Positions 17,650 to 20,285 of a DNA stretch of 20,285 nt are shown in pieces. The position numbers and the translations under genes are program-made. Origin of the DNA: a virus; IMG/VR virus record IMGVR_UViG_3300040815_002070, positions 1 to 20,285 of that record; one strand, given 5' to 3'. The notes beneath the pieces were generated by a model. That model searched no databases, was not told the DNA's origin, and saw nothing but the letters and a program-made list of their open reading frames with translations. Numbering within the stretch: the stretch's first letter is position 1; each line of letters begins with the position of its first letter.

Positions 17650-18450
17650 GTTGGCTTCGGCTACACGTCTATTGTATAATAATGTGCTGATTCCATTACC
17701 TCTTTTAATAGGTATTTCAGTAAACTCCATAAAGTATGTAGCACAATTATAATTTTCACTATTGAGTGCTTTTATTAATTTGCTAGTTGTAAATTTTTTC
17801 ATACCTATATCAAATGCTAGAGATATTAATGCAACTGTTTGATTTGTATTAAGCGGTACTTTGACTCTGTCTACTACCACACTAAAAGCACGGGTCAAAT
17901 CAAGTTTATACAGCCTATCGATAAATTCTGGTTTTGCACCATTTACTAGACTATAAACATAAAAATTATTTATTTGGTCATATACAGCAATTGATTTTAC
18001 TGCTAATTCATAATCAACTCTACCATTTTTAATAATAGTTGCTCCTTGTAAGTAAGCATGATTATTTCTAATAATTTTTCTTACATCAGGATGATCTAAA
18101 TCCAGTTTACTATAATCATTGAATGCTATCATTTTGTTTGATATTTCTAGAGAACTCATTTTATGAGATATACCAATGTATGTTTCGTTTTGTATTTCAG
18201 TTGGCACAAGATATGTATTAAAATTACCAATTATAAAATCATTTGCATGTATTAAAATTTGAGTCGTATCTACTAAATTAGGCAGAATAAATTTAGGTAC
18301 TACTGTATTTGTTTTAGAATATACTCCAGTAAGATAATCTGTGCCTTCAAAATGTGATCCTATATAAAAACCACCTGGGTTACAATAACTTAACGGTACA
18401 TTATCCGATGGATCCAACTGCCCTATATTTAGATCATCTATGTATGCCAT
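17632..18450 (-). CDS. Baseplate-associated protein with lysozyme-like (GH24-type) C-terminus, catalytic motif not seen
   Basis: I chose the ATG at 18450 because it overlaps the gp5 stop as TAATG, like other junctions here, and has AAGGA upstream. The frame is also open to an ATG at 18492, which would add 14 residues inside gp5. Numbering below is from 18450 (272 aa). Residues about 203-235 (TNQTVALISLAFDIGMKKF, then TTSKLIKALN) resemble the phage-lysozyme core NQ-x-ALVSFAFNVG...S-LL-LN. Arginines and EANLF near 261-269 fit the lysozyme end. The N-terminal 130 residues are unfamiliar (polar and beta-rich). The usual catalytic Glu-x8-Asp-x5-Thr arrangement is not visible. It may be a degenerate cell-wall-binding or plug domain, or a diverged active enzyme. 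Being coupled to the spike gene suggests a place at the baseplate hub. Confidence 0.8.
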   Translation of the reverse strand: MAYIDDLNIGQLDPSDNVPLSYCNPGGFYIGSHFEGTDYLTGVYSKTNTVVPKFILPNLVDTTQILIHANDFIIGNFNTYLVPTEIQNETYIGISHKMSSLEISNKMIAFNDYSKLDLDHPDVRKIIRNNHAYLQGATIIKNGRVDYELAVKSIAVYDQINNFYVYSLVNGAKPEFIDRLYKLDLTRAFSVVVDRVKVPLNTNQTVALISLAFDIGMKKFTTSKLIKALNSENYNCATYFMEFTEIPIKRGNGISTLLYNRRVAEANLFSRI

Positions 18451-20060
18451 TATTTGTTTGTCCTTGAAGGACTTGGTTCTATACCAGGCCATCTTGTAAT
18501 AATAGTATTAACTTTTTTATCAAATAAAAGCAATGGCGTTAATGGACTTTTGCCTTGTTCTGCTCTTTTAGGATAACCACCTGATAGTATACCTGCTAAT
18601 TCAAACGATAGTAATGTGTTTGTTGTTTCGGTTGTTTTTATGCCACTCATGTTAGGTGCAACAGGCAAAGGTGGCAAAGTCGGCAATGTTGTTGTTTGAA
18701 TATCAACTGTGTCGCCAGCATTGATGTATGTTTTTGTTAGACCCATTATATGTGTATGAGTTGTTGAAAATATATCTACATCTCCCATTGACTTGATTTG
18801 TAATGTAGGTTCAGAGGGCGGATTATTTGCAGAGGCTGGTGCGGCTATTTCTATTTGTGTGCCTGCCATATGTACTTTGTTATCACCAAATAATTGTAAA
18901 CTACCTGGCATTGTGGTACCAGCGGTTGTAAATAGTCTAGGTCTTGCTTCTATACTTATAGCATTAGAATACATATTAATATCTTTCACACCTTCGATGT
19001 TCACACTACCGTTATTTAATACACTCTGATATACTGGATTTAAGTATGCTAATTCTTCTACATCTACAATACCTTTTTGTGTTTCGTTAGGGTCGTTTGG
19101 ATGTGGATAGTTGTTAGCGGCTTTGATATTAACATTTTGTCCTGCTTCTATATTTACATCCTTGTCCGCTCTGAGGTTCATATCACCTGATGTTCTTACA
19201 TTGTAACTGCCTGTGCCGTAAATGTCTATGTTACCATCGGCATCTATTTCTATATGCCCTGTACCTGACTTATTAGATATGTATATTAAATTTTCTGCGT
19301 CATTGAGTACTATTTGATTTCCGCCACCGGTTCGTATTCTTATAAATGGATTATCGTTACTATCATCCATTACAAATTGATGTCCAGCATGTCTTAGTCC
19401 TGGATCTTTAGGATTCTTGGGACCTGGTGTTAATATACCATATACTTCACTTGCGCCTTCCCGCCTAGCACCACTAGTACTTTGCCCTCTTATAAAATCA
19501 TCTATCAGTCCTTGTGAAAAAATAACACTTTCTAATTCGTGCATTGATCTGTCATCTGCTTTTACTTTGACACTTTTAACAGTACCGCTGTATTCTACAT
19601 TATGATCCTTGATATTTGCAGACATGTTTGCTTCATTAACAGGTGTCACTCCACCTATGGATTTTCCTGCTGGAATACCTGGTACCATAAAATTTCTATT
19701 TGTTTGAAATAAGCACCCTAAGATTATTCCGGAGAGTTGGCCTTCGTATTCATAAAAACCTACTACAACTTGATTACCATTATCAGGTGGTCTCATCCAC
19801 ATTCCATAACTGGTTTGTGCAACGTCAGGTGCATTTTTATCGCCTGTGCCTCTCTCAGGAGTTGCACCAGCAAATGGTGATGTCCATATACAATCAAATA
19901 AGGCACTAGTACTTTTGTTTGTGCCTGTTAATTCTGGTATATGCACTAAGAGTATTCCATTTCTAGAAGGATCGTCTGCACTAATTACTGTGCCAAAATA
20001 CAGCGACAAACCTTTACTTGCATTGGATGTGATTTTTTCTTTTATGCGGTTTGGTATCAT
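18450..20060 (-). CDS. gp5: Baseplate hub/spike protein, gp5-like (OB-fold plus beta-helix), no lysozyme insert
   Basis: This 536-residue protein fits the gp5/VgrG-type central spike that pierces the outer membrane on tail contraction. Residues 18-120 read as an OB-fold: LYFGTVISADDPSRNGILLV, then GMWMRPPDNGNQVVVGFYEY and GIILGCLF. From about 225 to 455 there are short repeating beta-strands with the spike rhythm, for example DMNLRADKDVNIEAGQNVNI (293-312), then more strands to DTVDIQTTT (450-458). T4 gp5 (575 aa) carries a lysozyme domain between OB-fold and beta-helix. Here residues 130-225 are a linker with no lysozyme motifs, while a lysozyme-like domain occurs in the next gene. The C-terminus (460-536) is proline-rich and unfamiliar. 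The gene overlaps the next by one base. Upstream, GTTAAATA ends 5 nt before the ATG. Confidence 0.9.
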   Translation of the reverse strand: MIPNRIKEKITSNASKGLSLYFGTVISADDPSRNGILLVHIPELTGTNKSTSALFDCIWTSPFAGATPERGTGDKNAPDVAQTSYGMWMRPPDNGNQVVVGFYEYEGQLSGIILGCLFQTNRNFMVPGIPAGKSIGGVTPVNEANMSANIKDHNVEYSGTVKSVKVKADDRSMHELESVIFSQGLIDDFIRGQSTSGARREGASEVYGILTPGPKNPKDPGLRHAGHQFVMDDSNDNPFIRIRTGGGNQIVLNDAENLIYISNKSGTGHIEIDADGNIDIYGTGSYNVRTSGDMNLRADKDVNIEAGQNVNIKAANNYPHPNDPNETQKGIVDVEELAYLNPVYQSVLNNGSVNIEGVKDINMYSNAISIEARPRLFTTAGTTMPGSLQLFGDNKVHMAGTQIEIAAPASANNPPSEPTLQIKSMGDVDIFSTTHTHIMGLTKTYINAGDTVDIQTTTLPTLPPLPVAPNMSGIKTTETTNTLLSFELAGILSGGYPKRAEQGKSPLTPLLLFDKKVNTIITRWPGIEPSPSRTNK

Positions 20061-20065
20061 ATTAC

Positions 20066-20073
20066 TATTTAAC
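20066..20073 (-). promoter_or_regulatory. Weak candidate late promoter box GTTAAATA before the gp5-like gene
   Basis: GTTAAATA has one mismatch to NATAAATA and ends 5 nt before the ATG, exactly as the box before gp25 does. It overlaps the stop codon of the upstream gene, so part of the match is forced by TAA. GGTGG just upstream might serve as a distant ribosome site on a longer transcript. Confidence 0.25.
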
Positions 20074-20285
20074 CACCGTCACTATTATTAAGTCTATCTA
20101 TTGATAGGGGATTTACATATCCGGCTGTCGCTAAGTCAGATTCAGTAAAAGTTAAATTGTTTATTGCATTCTCTAACGGATCACCTGAGTCAAGAACCAA
20201 TTTGCCGTTTTCATCAAACTGTAATTTAGACGCATCTAAAGATGCTGATATTTGCTCCTCTAAGTGTTCCTCTGCCTCTATTTCT
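20069..20285 (-). CDS. Unknown protein, partial: last 71 residues
   Basis: The frame is open from the window edge to a TAA at 20069-20071. The visible C-terminus is acidic at first (EIEAEEHLEEQISASLDASK), then contains FDENGKLVLDSGDPLENAIN and ends LSIDRLNNSDGG. No known motif is recognised. It ends 8 nt before the gp5-like start on the same strand, so it belongs to the same structural operon and is probably another virion or assembly protein. The helical acidic part may be a coiled coil. With only the tail visible I cannot assign a role. Confidence 0.82.
   Translation of the reverse strand, partial: EIEAEEHLEEQISASLDASKLQFDENGKLVLDSGDPLENAINNLTFTESDLATAGYVNPLSIDRLNNSDGG

Noticed and set aside
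18448-18520. Possible programmed -1 frameshift fusing the gp5-like protein to the lysozyme-like frame
   Set aside because: The second frame is -1 relative to gp5, but it has a stop at 18508-18510, just upstream of the first possible ATG, and the A-run at 18512-18517 does not form a proper slippery heptamer in the gp5 frame. The TAATG overlap explains expression better.
1-20285. CRISPR arrays, insertion sequences, tRNA or rRNA genes
   Set aside because: No spaced direct repeats, transposase motifs, cloverleaf-like sequences or rRNA-like sequence were found by reading; a dedicated tRNA scan was not possible.

Overview
The window looks like part of the genome of an AT-rich, T4-like tailed phage (myovirus), probably marine. 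The evidence is a run of baseplate genes in the T4 order. A gp5-type hub/spike protein is followed, after an insertion, by gp25, a long gp6, and a giant structural protein in the gene-7 position. Genes are packed tightly, with stop-start overlaps and candidate late promoters of the NATAAATA type. No photosynthesis, tRNA or rRNA gene is visible. The host cannot be read directly, but an outer-membrane receptor gene points to a Gram-negative host with a TonB system.

Layout. The minus strand carries the structural genes, read from high to low coordinates: the C-terminus of an unknown protein (20285-20069), the gp5-like hub/spike (20060-18450), a protein with a lysozyme-like C-terminus (18450-17632), a small basic/polar protein (14489-13905), gp25 (13827-13456), gp6 (13456-9245), and a giant structural protein that starts at 9245 and runs off the window at base 1 (at least 3081 codons).

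Between the lysozyme-like gene and the 194-residue protein lies a plus-strand island (14570-17649) of four genes: an MTA/SAH-nucleosidase-like enzyme, a complete TonB-dependent outer-membrane receptor (TBDR), an 87-residue unknown and a 68-residue coiled-coil protein. The island has candidate late-type promoter boxes in front of its first and third genes, both exactly 31 nt before the start codon. It runs tail-to-tail into the lysozyme-like gene with an 18-bp overlap.

How the genes work together. The minus-strand genes build the baseplate: hub and spike (gp5-like), and wedge (gp25, gp6 and probably the giant protein as the gp7 equivalent). Several of these junctions are TAATG overlaps, which suggests coupled translation. 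The plus-strand island has no obvious role in the virion. A nucleosidase of the methionine/SAM salvage family sits 2 nt upstream of a TBDR, which suggests an accessory module acting on host metabolism, nutrient uptake or surface exclusion. That function is inferred and not shown by the sequence.
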